Assembly (NCBI RefSeq): GCF_032586175.1
Contig: NZ_JAWHTE010000024.1
Span: 1 to 64,000 of the forward strand
DNA: 64,000 nucleotides
Direction: 5' to 3'
Origin: Ovoidimarina sediminis
GTDB lineage: Bacteria; Pseudomonadota; Alphaproteobacteria; Rhodobacterales; Rhodobacteraceae
Part shown: positions 8,390-16,757 of the stretch, piece after piece
How positions within the stretch are numbered: the stretch's first letter is position 1
Layout of the letters: the number at the start of each line of letters is the position of its first letter
The notes under the pieces: model-generated
What the model was told of the DNA's origin: nothing
The model's database searches: none
What the model saw: the letters and a program-made list of their open reading frames with translations, nothing else
Translations under genes and position numbers: made by a program

Positions 8390-10120
8390 ATGCGAAGCTG
8401 GGTACTTTCCGCAAAGGTTCTCGCGATACTTCTCGCTGCCGCGGGCGTTTCGGCGCAGTCCCCGGAATATCCCGCTCCGGAGGGTCAGTGGGAGAGCTAC
8501 AAGGCCGCAAGGGCCAAGACAATTGTCGAATTGCAGCCCTTCCGCAGAGAAGCAACCGCCGTTCTGCCTTCCGGCGAACCGGTGAAACTGATCTCATTGA
8601 ACCCAAACGTGAACGCCTCCTTCCTGCTCCTGCTCGGGGACAGAGCTTTTCACATCGATAACCCGGATCCGCTCGAACAGTCGGTTGAACTTTTGGAGGA
8701 TGAGGGCCTCGCCATTCTGCTCTCCAGATCCGGGGACTCAACAAGGTGCGTTCCCTGGTCGAACGAGATGCAGGAGATGGAGAGTGCTCGCCGAAGCGAG
8801 CTGCCGTTCGCTCCTATCTGTGGCGGGCGCCTTTATCTCCGCAATACTGTCTCCGGATCACGCAGCAACCTTGAGCGCATGACCGATTTCCTTCGGGATC
8901 ACGTCTGGCAGGGCGAAAACATCGTTCGCGTCGTCAAGGAAACCCTTTACCGGGACGAGTACGCCCTGAACTCTGACCTCGGGACGTCAGATGGAACGGG
9001 ATGCGTCGAGGATGGCCCGTGCCCCGCGGCGATAAGCCCGAGGTACGCGCAAAGCGCGATCAGTCCGATCGGGTTCGGAATTGCCCGTTATGGAGCGGAC
9101 GAGAAGGAGATGGTTCCCGGGGGTTGGTACCGTGCCCTGGGGCTGGAGGGCGTTTTTGTGAGTGCAATGCAGCCCCGCACGATCGATGAGGGGGTTCTCA
9201 ATGGTCCGGGAGAGGCAAACCGCCTGGACAGCATCGAGGGGAAGGCCATTGCCTACCTCGTGGCTTTCAACCTCGATCGCTTCGGAGTGGGCTTTGCGCT
9301 CGGTACCGACCACCCTCGTCTTGACTGGTCACCACGCCCGCGGGCTGCGGCCCGCATAGCTGGCCTGCCGGGGCCCGACGGGATCCGCGACGCGGAGCCG
9401 CTGGTTCGGAGTGGCATGGTCCCTCCTGAGTACTCGAGCCAAACAGTTGCGACCTTCACTGCCGGCTTCAAGAGGCAGCATGGCGCCTTCAAGTTCGGTG
9501 ACTACGCGACGATCGATACAGGCAAGCACTATGGGTTTATCGAGAAGGGAGTGATCTACAGCAAGCTGAAGACCGGCCTCTCGACGATCTACGTGCTGGC
9601 CGATGGCACGGTAAACATGAAGACTTGGTCGGAAGAGGACAACGAGCTCTTGCCGATGATCGCCTTCGCCCGCCAGAACGGAGTACCGCTCGTCACCCTC
9701 GATCAGGCCTCTGGCGAACCGGTGCCGGGCGACCGCGTAAACAAGTGGGGCCCGGGCAACTGGTCCGGCAGTGCCAAGGCAGAGTTGAGAACCCTACGGG
9801 CAGGGGCCTGCCTCCAGCACTATGCCGGACGCACCTACCTGATCTACGGATATTTTTCGACGGCGACGCCATCCGCGATGGCACGGACCTTCCAGGCTTA
9901 CGGGTGCAGCCACGCTATGCTCCTCGACATGAATGCGTTGGAGCACACCTACCTGGCGCTCTATCCACGCCAGGGTGGTGATATCCATGTGGAGCATCTC
10001 ATGACCGGAATGGCACAACTCGACAGGGACGCTGGCCAAGGAGGCGTCTATGCACGATTTCTCGCGTTCCCTGACAACCGGGATCTCTTCTTCATTTACA
10101 GCCGTAAGGAGGATGAATGA
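8390..10120 (+). CDS. Secreted protein with phosphodiester-glycosidase (NAGPA)-like C-terminal domain
   Basis: 576 residues with AGGAGG upstream. A signal peptide covers residues 1-22 (VLAILLAAAGVSAQ). The C-terminal half follows the NAGPA/phosphodiester glycosidase fold pattern (PF09992): FTAGFKRQHGAFKFGDYAT, IYVLADGTVNMKTW, AFARQNGVPLVTLD, RTYLIYGYFSTATPSAMART and HAMLLDMNALEHTYLALY. This family removes sugars linked through a phosphodiester. The N-terminal 200 residues, with the paired cysteines CVEDGPC, are not recognised. The stop overlaps the start of the FGE-like gene, so the two secreted proteins are made together. Confidence 0.65.
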   Translation: MRSWVLSAKVLAILLAAAGVSAQSPEYPAPEGQWESYKAARAKTIVELQPFRREATAVLPSGEPVKLISLNPNVNASFLLLLGDRAFHIDNPDPLEQSVELLEDEGLAILLSRSGDSTRCVPWSNEMQEMESARRSELPFAPICGGRLYLRNTVSGSRSNLERMTDFLRDHVWQGENIVRVVKETLYRDEYALNSDLGTSDGTGCVEDGPCPAAISPRYAQSAISPIGFGIARYGADEKEMVPGGWYRALGLEGVFVSAMQPRTIDEGVLNGPGEANRLDSIEGKAIAYLVAFNLDRFGVGFALGTDHPRLDWSPRPRAAARIAGLPGPDGIRDAEPLVRSGMVPPEYSSQTVATFTAGFKRQHGAFKFGDYATIDTGKHYGFIEKGVIYSKLKTGLSTIYVLADGTVNMKTWSEEDNELLPMIAFARQNGVPLVTLDQASGEPVPGDRVNKWGPGNWSGSAKAELRTLRAGACLQHYAGRTYLIYGYFSTATPSAMARTFQAYGCSHAMLLDMNALEHTYLALYPRQGGDIHVEHLMTGMAQLDRDAGQGGVYARFLAFPDNRDLFFIYSRKEDE

Positions 10121-11097
10121 TGCGAGCAATCCTACTCGCCATCGTGCTGTCTTTGGCAACTCCATGTCTCGCGCAGACAAGTCTCGAAAGGCAGAATGAA
10201 GAATTATTCACCCAGCTTCGGGAGGTGCACCGCATCTCGGCGAAGCAACTGGATCAGCTTCGGGCAATCTTTTCCAGCTCCGGCTATATCGGGCAGGGGA
10301 ACCCGGCCGTTGCGCGCCACCCGATGAGTGTGGAGCAATGCAAGGCACGCGCGCCGGAGGGCGGCGCGGGATATGCGAACCGGAAGTTTGAACGGATCTG
10401 CGGGGAGAAGTATATGGCCCCACTTTATGATCCTAGGACACAGTCGGCCAGCGATGCAAAGGCATGCATTGACCAGTTCGAGTTCCCGAACATCCCGTGC
10501 AGTTATCCTGTCGTATGGGTACGTGCCAGCGAGGCTGCGCAAATCTGTGCTGCCATGGGCAAGAGGATCTGCGACGCGCATGAATGGGAGGGGGCCTGCG
10601 CCGGCGCACTCGAGGCGCCTGACTACAGGTTTGGGATTGGCCCGGGGGCTGTTTCCTCGGTTGCGAAGGCTCACAACCGGGAATATGATGCATCGAAGAG
10701 CTGGGCCTATGGCCCGACATATAAGAGGGGCGTTTGCGCGGCAGCAAGCCAGAAGTCCCCAGGCTGCGGCGGCGGAGGATGGAACTCCTGCGGTTCGAAT
10801 ACCTATCCCTCGGGGGCATTTCCGGAGTGCCGGAGCCCACTTGGCGTTTACGACCAGCACGGAAATGCGGCAGAGCACATGAACCTGCCCCTGAGCCCTG
10901 ACGAAATGGCCAGCGCTGGCAGTAGCAAGCTTGGCGTTACCGAAATGAAGGGCAGTTGGTTCATATTCGACCGCTACTACGCGCATGAGGATTGGTGCAG
11001 ATGGCGGGCGCCCTACTGGCATGGCAGCCGGGTGATGTCGGCGGGGAGCCACGCGAATTACCACTTGGGATTTCGCTGCTGCAAATCTCTCGACTAG
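10117..11097 (+). CDS. Secreted formylglycine-generating-enzyme-like (SUMF1/PvdO-type) protein
   Basis: 326 residues. The signal peptide LAIVLSLATPCLA is followed by a helical segment and then a SUMF1/FGE-sulfatase domain (PF03781). Its marks are AAQICAAMGKRICDAHEWEG, LGVYDQHGNAAEHM (normally GNVWEW) and the C-terminal HLGFRCCKSL. Members oxidise cysteine in sulfatases, make ergothioneine or hydroxylate pigments; several periplasmic ones mature siderophores or glycan enzymes. Here the GNVWEW motif reads GNAAEH, so chemistry may differ. Many cysteines (CGGGGWNSC) suggest disulfides. It is coupled by ATGATG overlap to the NAGPA-like gene. Confidence 0.7.
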   Translation: MMRAILLAIVLSLATPCLAQTSLERQNEELFTQLREVHRISAKQLDQLRAIFSSSGYIGQGNPAVARHPMSVEQCKARAPEGGAGYANRKFERICGEKYMAPLYDPRTQSASDAKACIDQFEFPNIPCSYPVVWVRASEAAQICAAMGKRICDAHEWEGACAGALEAPDYRFGIGPGAVSSVAKAHNREYDASKSWAYGPTYKRGVCAAASQKSPGCGGGGWNSCGSNTYPSGAFPECRSPLGVYDQHGNAAEHMNLPLSPDEMASAGSSKLGVTEMKGSWFIFDRYYAHEDWCRWRAPYWHGSRVMSAGSHANYHLGFRCCKSLD

Positions 11098-11472
11098 CTT
11101 AAGGATCCACAAACCTCAGACTGCTACTTGCTTCGGGGACGAATCCTGGTGCGCAGCTTAGCGAAAGCGCACGGTTCCCCGCGCTCTCACGAACACTGAG
11201 TGGCGGCCATATGAGCTTCGACCGAACCCACGCAGTCGTGCCTCTCCCGGCGGAGCTTAAGCTGCAGCCGGGAGACGAGGATGCCTTTCCCCTTGGTCTT
11301 TTATTGGGGTCACAATCGGCCTCGTTCGCCTACGCAGAGATCGATCATGCTCTTGTGTGTGCAATTCCACTGGCCGCGCAATGCTATGTGTTGCGCAGCA
11401 TCAATGTCTGCGAGCACTTCCTTCTGCATCATCAACTTGCATCCCACTCGGACAGAAGGAGGAGGTTGTCAG
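11098..11472 (+). other. Leader region upstream of the second hsp20
   Basis: Frames here overlap the hsp20 frame upstream of its true start but lack ribosome-binding sites. The stretch holds the hairpin at 11243-11275, and its last 20 bases carry GGAGG for hsp20. I see no other gene. Confidence 0.5.
11243..11275. promoter_or_regulatory. Strong hairpin upstream of hsp20
   Basis: TCTCCCGGC (11243-11251) and GCCGGGAGA (11267-11275) are perfectly complementary and enclose a 15-base loop that itself contains the palindrome AGCTTAAGCT. There is no T-run after it, so it is not a typical terminator for the FGE-like gene, though it may still end that transcript. It could also be a structured leader of hsp20, 200 bases downstream. 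Confidence 0.4.
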
Positions 11473-11976
11473 ATGCCAGAAGACAAGAAGATCCCACAAC
11501 TTATCCCCGGGATAAATCCGCTCACCGATCACTTTCAACGCGAGATAGAATCCATGTTGTCTCGTTTTTATGGTGGCGCATCGCCGCTATCCCCAATGCA
11601 AACTGCAGCGCAGCGGACAGGATTTCCCTCGCTGGATATGACCGGAGCAGTATCGCCAGCGATTGATATCCATGAGACAGACAATGCCATCGAGCTCACA
11701 GCTGAATTGCCCGGGCTGAATGAAGACGACGTTGAGATTGAGCTGAAGAACGGCCGTCTGACGCTCCGTGGTGAGAAGAAAGTCACTTATGAAGGCTCCG
11801 GCGATCTGCGTGTCAACGAAAGGAGCTACGGGAGTTTCACCCGGGCGATGACGCTTCCTGAGACAGTGGACAGCGAGAAGATCACTGCGGAGTTCGACAA
11901 AGGTGTCTTGCACATCACTATGCCGAAGACAGAGCCTCAGGACCCGAGTCGAAAGATCAAAGTCTCTTCAAAGTAG
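11473..11976 (+). CDS. Hsp20 small heat-shock protein (IbpA-like)
   Basis: 167 residues from the ATG at 11473, preceded by GGAGGAGG; the longer upstream frame is non-coding. The alpha-crystallin domain runs from about residue 60 to 155: SPAIDIHETDNAIELTAELP, GLNEDDVEIELKNGRLTLRG, YGSFTRAMTLP and GVLHITMPKTEP. This is the class that binds unfolding proteins in large oligomers. It is the second small heat-shock gene in 5 kb and is not closely similar to the one at 6704. A GC-rich hairpin follows as a probable terminator. Confidence 0.9.
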   Translation: MPEDKKIPQLIPGINPLTDHFQREIESMLSRFYGGASPLSPMQTAAQRTGFPSLDMTGAVSPAIDIHETDNAIELTAELPGLNEDDVEIELKNGRLTLRGEKKVTYEGSGDLRVNERSYGSFTRAMTLPETVDSEKITAEFDKGVLHITMPKTEPQDPSRKIKVSSK

Positions 11977-12026
11977 CGGCTATCGGCACTTGGCAAACAG
12001 CTATCTCAAACGAGACGAAAGAAGAG

Positions 12027-12045
12027 GGCCGGCCTCGGGCCGGCC
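12027..12045 (+). terminator. Probable terminator after hsp20
   Basis: GGCCGGCC (12027-12034), loop TCG, GGCCGGCC (12038-12045). An A/G-rich tract precedes it and only TT follows. It is placed 50 bases after the hsp20 stop, a common layout for alphaproteobacterial terminators. Confidence 0.5.
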
Positions 12046-12058
12046 TTCAATCGCGAGC

Positions 12059-12427
12059 TTGCTGACCGCACCGATCGTCGTGCTGCTGGCGACGTGCAAT
12101 GCAACCCAGGTTCTGGGCCAGGAAGACAGGGAGAATATCCTCAGTTACGAAGAAATAAGGGATCTCACATCGTGGGAGCCTCTCGCGTTTTCCGGCCTAG
12201 GACATTCGAGTTACGCGAGCGATGGTAGCTATGGCTTTGTTGGCGAAAAAAACCCGGTCACGCGCTTCGGCATCTTCAAGATTCATAGAGACGGCAGACT
12301 TTGCTTTGAGTTTTCCCGAGGCCGGAGCGGTCAGTGCAAAATGTTTCTGCGAGGGAACGAACTGATCTTCCTCCTGACCGAAGAGGGTGAGAGGTTCCCG
12401 TTCTTCCTTGGCATGCGGGGGGAATAG
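12059..12427 (+). CDS. Small secreted hypothetical protein
   Basis: About 122 residues if translation starts at the TTG at 12059, which gives a signal-peptide-like N-terminus (LTAPIVVLLATCNATQVLGQ). No good ribosome-binding site is visible. An in-frame start at 11903 would lie inside hsp20. The mature part reads SYEEIRDLTSWEPLAFSGLG and then ITRFG-like strands with three cysteines, ending FFLGMRGE. No family is recognised. The reading frame is open and protein-like, but the start is unsure. Confidence 0.4.
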   Translation: MLTAPIVVLLATCNATQVLGQEDRENILSYEEIRDLTSWEPLAFSGLGHSSYASDGSYGFVGEKNPVTRFGIFKIHRDGRLCFEFSRGRSGQCKMFLRGNELIFLLTEEGERFPFFLGMRGE

Positions 12428-12658
12428 CAGCGGCAGCACGGAGGGGCTTATTGGCCATCGCCGATGCCTCTGCATCGAGCTGAGCAGGCACAGAGGAACC
12501 GATGTTCCTGACTGGATGAGGGCCGATAACGTCCTCAGTGCAGACCCTCAGGTTTGTCCCAACGAATGACAGCTTATCCTCTGTCTATGGCTTGTGACCC
12601 TGTCACTCGTAATATTTACCGTAGCGGAAAGCAGTCGAGCTAGTTGGGCGGCGCCCGG

Positions 12659-13546
12659 TTACCGGAACGACCTGAGAAGAGCGTTTGGCTCTGGGATCGG
12701 ACCCTCGCTGCTCACGATCTGAGAGAGCTGGGGATCCTGCAGGATATCGCCGAGGCTTCTCGGTTGTCCGTTTACGAAGGCCGTGGAGCTCACGAGGCGA
12801 AGACCGTGGCTGTAGTCAGCGTACCCGGCGTCATGAACCGTGCTGAGCGGCTGGATTGGCCTTCCGTTCTGGCGATGCCATCCATAAATCGCCACGCGTC
12901 CCGGTTTGGAGCGAAGCCTGTTTGTCAGAACGATATCCTTCTTTTGCCCGGCAGTAAGATCGCCAAGAGCGCCCGCCGCGCGGGCGCGGCCATCATCAAC
13001 CGTCCTGTTGTGAGCCCAGAAATAGTCGGTCGACTGCATCTGCGACGTCGGCGGCATCGGTTGCGGTGCCAATTTCACGGCAGCTTGGAGGTAGATCGCG
13101 TCAACCATTTTGGTGGTTGGCAGGAAAAAGCCCAGTCCAGATGCAATCCGCGCTGCTGCGGGAAGACCGACCGGTACACGGACAAAGTCCCTGTCGTCCC
13201 CGACAGACAGGTAATCCGGGGTTACGCAGATCGTCACATCAATCGTCTCGCTGCCCAGTTTCCCGCTGAGCGTCACGGGGGTCAGTGCGCGAATAAAGCC
13301 CGGGATATTCCCGTCCAAAACCTCTCTGGTCACCAACTCGTCACGACGTGTGCCTGTTACCGGTCGAATGGCCTTCACGAAAGAGCTGCCACTTTCGGAG
13401 CGCCCATTTCGTTTCGGAAATGTCTTCGCAAGGTTCAGGTTGCAGGCGACCTGTTCTCGCACGGCTCCCGCCGCATCCGATTGTGCAGCAACAAATGCAG
13501 CGAGAAGCACTGCCAAGCATCCCGTTACGGTCCTGTGGATCATCAT
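12659..13546 (-). CDS. Secreted conserved hypothetical protein
   Basis: About 295 residues from the ATG at 13546 (GAGGG just upstream), with a signal peptide MIHRTVTGCLAVLLAAFVAA. Late segments read GALGDLTAGQKKDIVLTNRL, GRVAIYGWHR and then PIQPLSTVHDAGYADYSHGL. I have seen this pattern in conserved secreted hypotheticals without assigned activity; the His and Tyr cluster (YGWHR, VHDAGYADYSHG) could be an active site. It lies on the opposite strand to the NAGPA/FGE pair and may belong to the same envelope function. Confidence 0.7.
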   Translation of the reverse strand: MMIHRTVTGCLAVLLAAFVAAQSDAAGAVREQVACNLNLAKTFPKRNGRSESGSSFVKAIRPVTGTRRDELVTREVLDGNIPGFIRALTPVTLSGKLGSETIDVTICVTPDYLSVGDDRDFVRVPVGLPAAARIASGLGFFLPTTKMVDAIYLQAAVKLAPQPMPPTSQMQSTDYFWAHNRTVDDGRARAAGALGDLTAGQKKDIVLTNRLRSKPGRVAIYGWHRQNGRPIQPLSTVHDAGYADYSHGLRLVSSTAFVNGQPRSLGDILQDPQLSQIVSSEGPIPEPNALLRSFR

Positions 13547-13640
13547 GTCCCTCGAGCGAACTCCAGAGACGAAGTACTGGCAAATGCCGCGCAGCGGAAG
13601 GCGCCAACGCGGCTCCCGGCGGATCCTCGCCGAAGCAAAA

Positions 13641-14114
13641 CTAGCGATCTCCGAAGACGTACTTAAGGTCGAGCCGGTACTTGAGGAAATAACCGACGGC
13701 CAGTCCAAGAATGGCTCCGACTTCACGCATGGCATCCGTTCGCGCAACAAGCCAAAAGGCGGTTTCCGTTCCCCAGAAGATCAAGGTCGTGAAAATGCCC
13801 ATCAGAGTATAGAGGGCAAAAAGCCTGCCATGGGTCGTCAGACCTGTTCTGGTGTCGTGGAAAATCCACCGCTTATCCAGCATGTACTTGACGGATAGCC
13901 CTGTCAGCGTCCCGGTGCACAGGGCCAGAAGGAAACCCACCTCGCTGCGATCGATCTCAAGCACGACCCTTTGAACGCCCAGGTTTGCTGCCGACGCGAC
14001 GATTGCGAACAGGGTGTATCGGGCTACGAGCGTGGCGCCGGTCAAGTTGAGTAACCAATCTACAAAAGCATTTTCCGAACGATACAGCGTTCGGGCAATC
14101 GAAGGACAGCGCAA
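13641..14114 (-). CDS. GtrA-like membrane protein
   Basis: 157 residues with four hydrophobic segments, matching the GtrA family (PF04138): LFAIVASAANLGVQRVVLEI, LSVKYMLDKRWIFHD, LYTLMGIFTTLIFWGTETAF and GYFLKYRLDLKYVF. GtrA-type proteins help move lipid-linked sugars across the inner membrane or associate with such flippases. The start taken here is a TTG at 14114 and is uncertain. The gene is 94 bases upstream of, and on the same strand as, the secreted hypothetical at 12659. Confidence 0.8.
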   Translation of the reverse strand: MRCPSIARTLYRSENAFVDWLLNLTGATLVARYTLFAIVASAANLGVQRVVLEIDRSEVGFLLALCTGTLTGLSVKYMLDKRWIFHDTRTGLTTHGRLFALYTLMGIFTTLIFWGTETAFWLVARTDAMREVGAILGLAVGYFLKYRLDLKYVFGDR

Positions 14115-14246
14115 GCAGTCTCAGGGACATCAGGGAAATCGCCTGTCCGCTTCTCTTGCTCGCAAGGAAGCAAGATGCGAAGGCTTCCCTGCATCGTGAC
14201 GATTGATGCGGGGTGAGGGAAGCTGGGCGACAGCAGGCAAGGGCAA

Positions 14247-15281
14247 TTGAATTTCACTGGCAATACTTCGACCGGAGACAAGGTCTCCTGCCTGTCCAAC
14301 CCCGCGGCCTACCCGCATTCACCGGAACGGGTCGACGTCGTGGAAACGCACATGTCCTGGGTCTTTCTCGCGGGAGAAATCGTCTACAAGCTCAAAAAGC
14401 CCGTTTATTACGATTTCCTGGATTTCAGCACACTGAAGACCAGACATGAAGCCGTGCTAAGCGAGATCCGTCTGAACCGGCGACTTGCTGAAGACGTGTA
14501 TCTTGGGTTCAAGGCGCTTCGGCAAACGGGCAACGGTGAACTGACGCTGGAGGATCACGGCGAAATCGTTGACTGGCTTGTGGTCATGAGGCGACTGCCA
14601 GACGATCAAAGCCTTGAAGCGGCGATATTGAACGATGCGCTCACGCCGGGCGATGTCTCAAAGTTCGAAGCTCTGTTGTGCGACTTCTACGCTTCGCTGC
14701 CCCCGGAGACAGTACGGCCAGACGACTACGTCGGGAGGTTCGATCTGGAGATCGGACGGATCGTCGAGGTTCTAACTGATCCCCAGCTTCAGTTCGGGTG
14801 CGCCAACCTCGAGCAGGTGCTCTCGGATTTCGCTGTGAATTTCGAACAGGCAAAGATGTATCTGGCTCAACGTGCGAAACGGGGCCACATCGTCGAAGGA
14901 CACGGTGACCTGCGGCCTCAGCATATCTTCCTGACCGACCCTCCGGTGATCATAGATTGCTTGGAGTTCAACCGTGACCTTCGTCTCGTAGATCCCTTCG
15001 ATGAAGTTGCGTTCCTGGGCATGGAATGCGCATTGCTAGGCGAAAGCCGGGTATTCCCCAGCCTCGTTGATGGGCTTGCGAGCGCGTTGGGCGAGGTGCC
15101 CAGCCCGGCGCTGCTGGCTTTCTACTGGCGCTATCGCGCCTTGCTAAGGGCGCGCCTTTCTCTACTGCATATCGTCCACCAGCCGAACCGGACGCCGGGT
15201 AAATGGCGCCCTCTGGCGCAAAGCTACGTAGCATTGGCCGCGGAACACGAGGTCATGAACCGGATGCAGGCAGTTCTATAA
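14247..15281 (+). CDS. Aminoglycoside-phosphotransferase-fold kinase
   Basis: 344 residues from a TTG with AAGGG upstream. The protein kinase-like fold shows VETHMSWVFLAGEIVYKLKK near the N-terminus (nucleotide-binding lysine) and the catalytic loop VEGHGDLRPQHIFL, followed by IIDCLEFNRDLRLVDPFDEV, the metal-binding Asp. In many bacteria this domain is the N-terminal half of an APH/P-loop ATPase fusion; here it stands alone. The substrate is unknown. Its 3' end overlaps that of the converging PRPP synthetase gene by 29 bases. Confidence 0.75.
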   Translation: MNFTGNTSTGDKVSCLSNPAAYPHSPERVDVVETHMSWVFLAGEIVYKLKKPVYYDFLDFSTLKTRHEAVLSEIRLNRRLAEDVYLGFKALRQTGNGELTLEDHGEIVDWLVVMRRLPDDQSLEAAILNDALTPGDVSKFEALLCDFYASLPPETVRPDDYVGRFDLEIGRIVEVLTDPQLQFGCANLEQVLSDFAVNFEQAKMYLAQRAKRGHIVEGHGDLRPQHIFLTDPPVIIDCLEFNRDLRLVDPFDEVAFLGMECALLGESRVFPSLVDGLASALGEVPSPALLAFYWRYRALLRARLSLLHIVHQPNRTPGKWRPLAQSYVALAAEHEVMNRMQAVL

Positions 15282-16233
15282 CAGACTCGTCTCTATGAAG
15301 GCGGCGTATGGCTTCTGCGAAAATTGGCGCGGCACTGACACATGTTACATGCGCGGCTTGCTCCAAGGACAACCGGAAATTGGGAACGGTGTCAGTTGTA
15401 ATCCAACCGGAAATGGTCGTGTCTGCCAATGCCTCTTCGGCTCCGCTTGTGAAGAGACCATGTGCGGCAAGTGCCCAGGCATCCTTGGCGCCTGCCTCAA
15501 GGAAAGAGTGCGCCGCGCGCACCATTGTTCCTCCCGAGGCAATCATGTCGTCGATCACGAGGACACGTGCTCCCTCGACATCTCCTGCCATTAGGTTGCC
15601 GCTCACGACCCCTGCAGTGCGGCGCTTCTCGATAAACGCGAAACCGATGGAGCGCCCCAGCTTCTCCTCAAGAGCTTCCCGAAAGAGCTGTGCTCTCTTG
15701 ACGCCGCCCGGATCGGGCGAAGCGACGCAGACCGGGTGGTCAAGTGCGAGTTGAGCCGCACAGTCGAGCAAGACACCCCTCGTATCGAGCGCCAGAGCCT
15801 CGCACCTGAAGGCGTTCTGGAAGGCAACGGTGTTGTGAACCTCCATCGAAACAACACGGTCGGTCCCCATTGCCTCGAACAGTTCTGCAACGTATCGCGC
15901 GGTTAGCGGATCACGAGGTTTGGTCTGCCGGTCTTTGCGGGCATACGCGAGGTAAGGAATAACCGCCGTGACGCGCGCCGCTCCGTTCGTCTTGAGCGCC
16001 GCGATGAAGAAGAGGATGCGGCAGAGCTTGTCATTCGGACTGTCATCAGGGCCACCATGCAGGCTCTGGATCACATAAACATCCGCGCCACGCACGTCTT
16101 CGAGGGGACGGGCCTTGTGCTCGCCATCCTCGAAGACCCTCTCCTCGAATTCCGCGAGTGGTTCGCCGATCTGCTCCGCGATAGCTTCACCCAAGACCCG
16201 TGAAGACGGGAGTGCAAAGACCTTCAATTTCAT
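15253..16233 (-). CDS. Ribose-phosphate pyrophosphokinase (PRPP synthetase) paralogue
   Basis: 326 residues, GGGAGG upstream. The PRPP loop VLVIDDMIASGGTM lies at about residues 224-237, the flexible loop YLAYARKDRQTKPRDPLTAR at 94-113, and SPDPGGVKRA at 172-181. The usual VDLHADQIQGFF motif is changed to SMEVHNTVAFQNAF (His133 kept), so this is a divergent form, not the housekeeping enzyme. It makes PRPP from ribose 5-phosphate and ATP. It is close to a phosphoribosyltransferase-domain fusion at 18521, which would use PRPP. Confidence 0.85.
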   Translation of the reverse strand: MKLKVFALPSSRVLGEAIAEQIGEPLAEFEERVFEDGEHKARPLEDVRGADVYVIQSLHGGPDDSPNDKLCRILFFIAALKTNGAARVTAVIPYLAYARKDRQTKPRDPLTARYVAELFEAMGTDRVVSMEVHNTVAFQNAFRCEALALDTRGVLLDCAAQLALDHPVCVASPDPGGVKRAQLFREALEEKLGRSIGFAFIEKRRTAGVVSGNLMAGDVEGARVLVIDDMIASGGTMVRAAHSFLEAGAKDAWALAAHGLFTSGAEEALADTTISGWITTDTVPNFRLSLEQAAHVTCVSAAPIFAEAIRRLHRDESVIELPASGS

Positions 16234-16757
16234 GGGCTGACCTCCCAGGCTCTGCGCAGATCGAACGCCTGCCAGCGGCTCGAACAGTTCAGCCTGATCC
16301 TCCTACGTTCGACCCTCTTCCTGCAAGCTGACAATCATGGCATGGCGCGAGTACCTGACGCTATCTTCGTAGGCTGCAGCGCGTATACTCCTCCGCGGAC
16401 CAAACGGCGCCAGAAACGAGTTCCTCCTCGCTGCAACCGCCCAGAACCTCCGGAAACTCGCCAAGCTGATCCCCACGACGCCCGCCCCGGCCTGAACGCC
16501 ACGCGAATGCGCACGCGACCGCGATCCGATCGCGCTCCTCAATCCGACTTATTCAACACAATCAGCCGAGGCTGTGAAGAAACTCGAGAGGCTGCGCTCT
16601 CTCGTCGAGTTCGTTCCAACGACTCGACAAAGTTACTATCTAGCTCGACGAGAGAGAGCCGTTAACAGGTGTTTTTGCGCCAATTCACGACGTGTCTAGA
16701 GTTTTACACAGCCTCAGCCCGAAGCGGACGTAGCGCGGCAGTCCAAGGAACAGCACC
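16234..16757. other. Gene-free stretch with a MITE-like repeat
   Basis: Frames on both strands here lack ribosome-binding sites and read as Arg- and Pro-rich noise. The notable content is the 148-bp inverted-repeat element at 16568-16715. The Shine-Dalgarno GGGAGG of the PRPP synthetase gene lies at its left edge. Confidence 0.5.
16568..16715. mobile_element. MITE-like element with IS1182-type ends
   Basis: The left end GAGGCTGTGAAGAAACTC (16568-16585) is the imperfect inverse of the right end, whose complement reads GAGGCTGTGTAAAACTC (16715-16699). The right end nearly equals the outer end of the truncated IS1182-type element at 4522. Inside is a perfect 13-bp inverted repeat, CTCTCTCGTCGAG (16597-16609) and CTCGACGAGAGAG (16644-16656). 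It is too short to code, so it is either a deletion derivative or a non-autonomous element. Confidence 0.45.
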
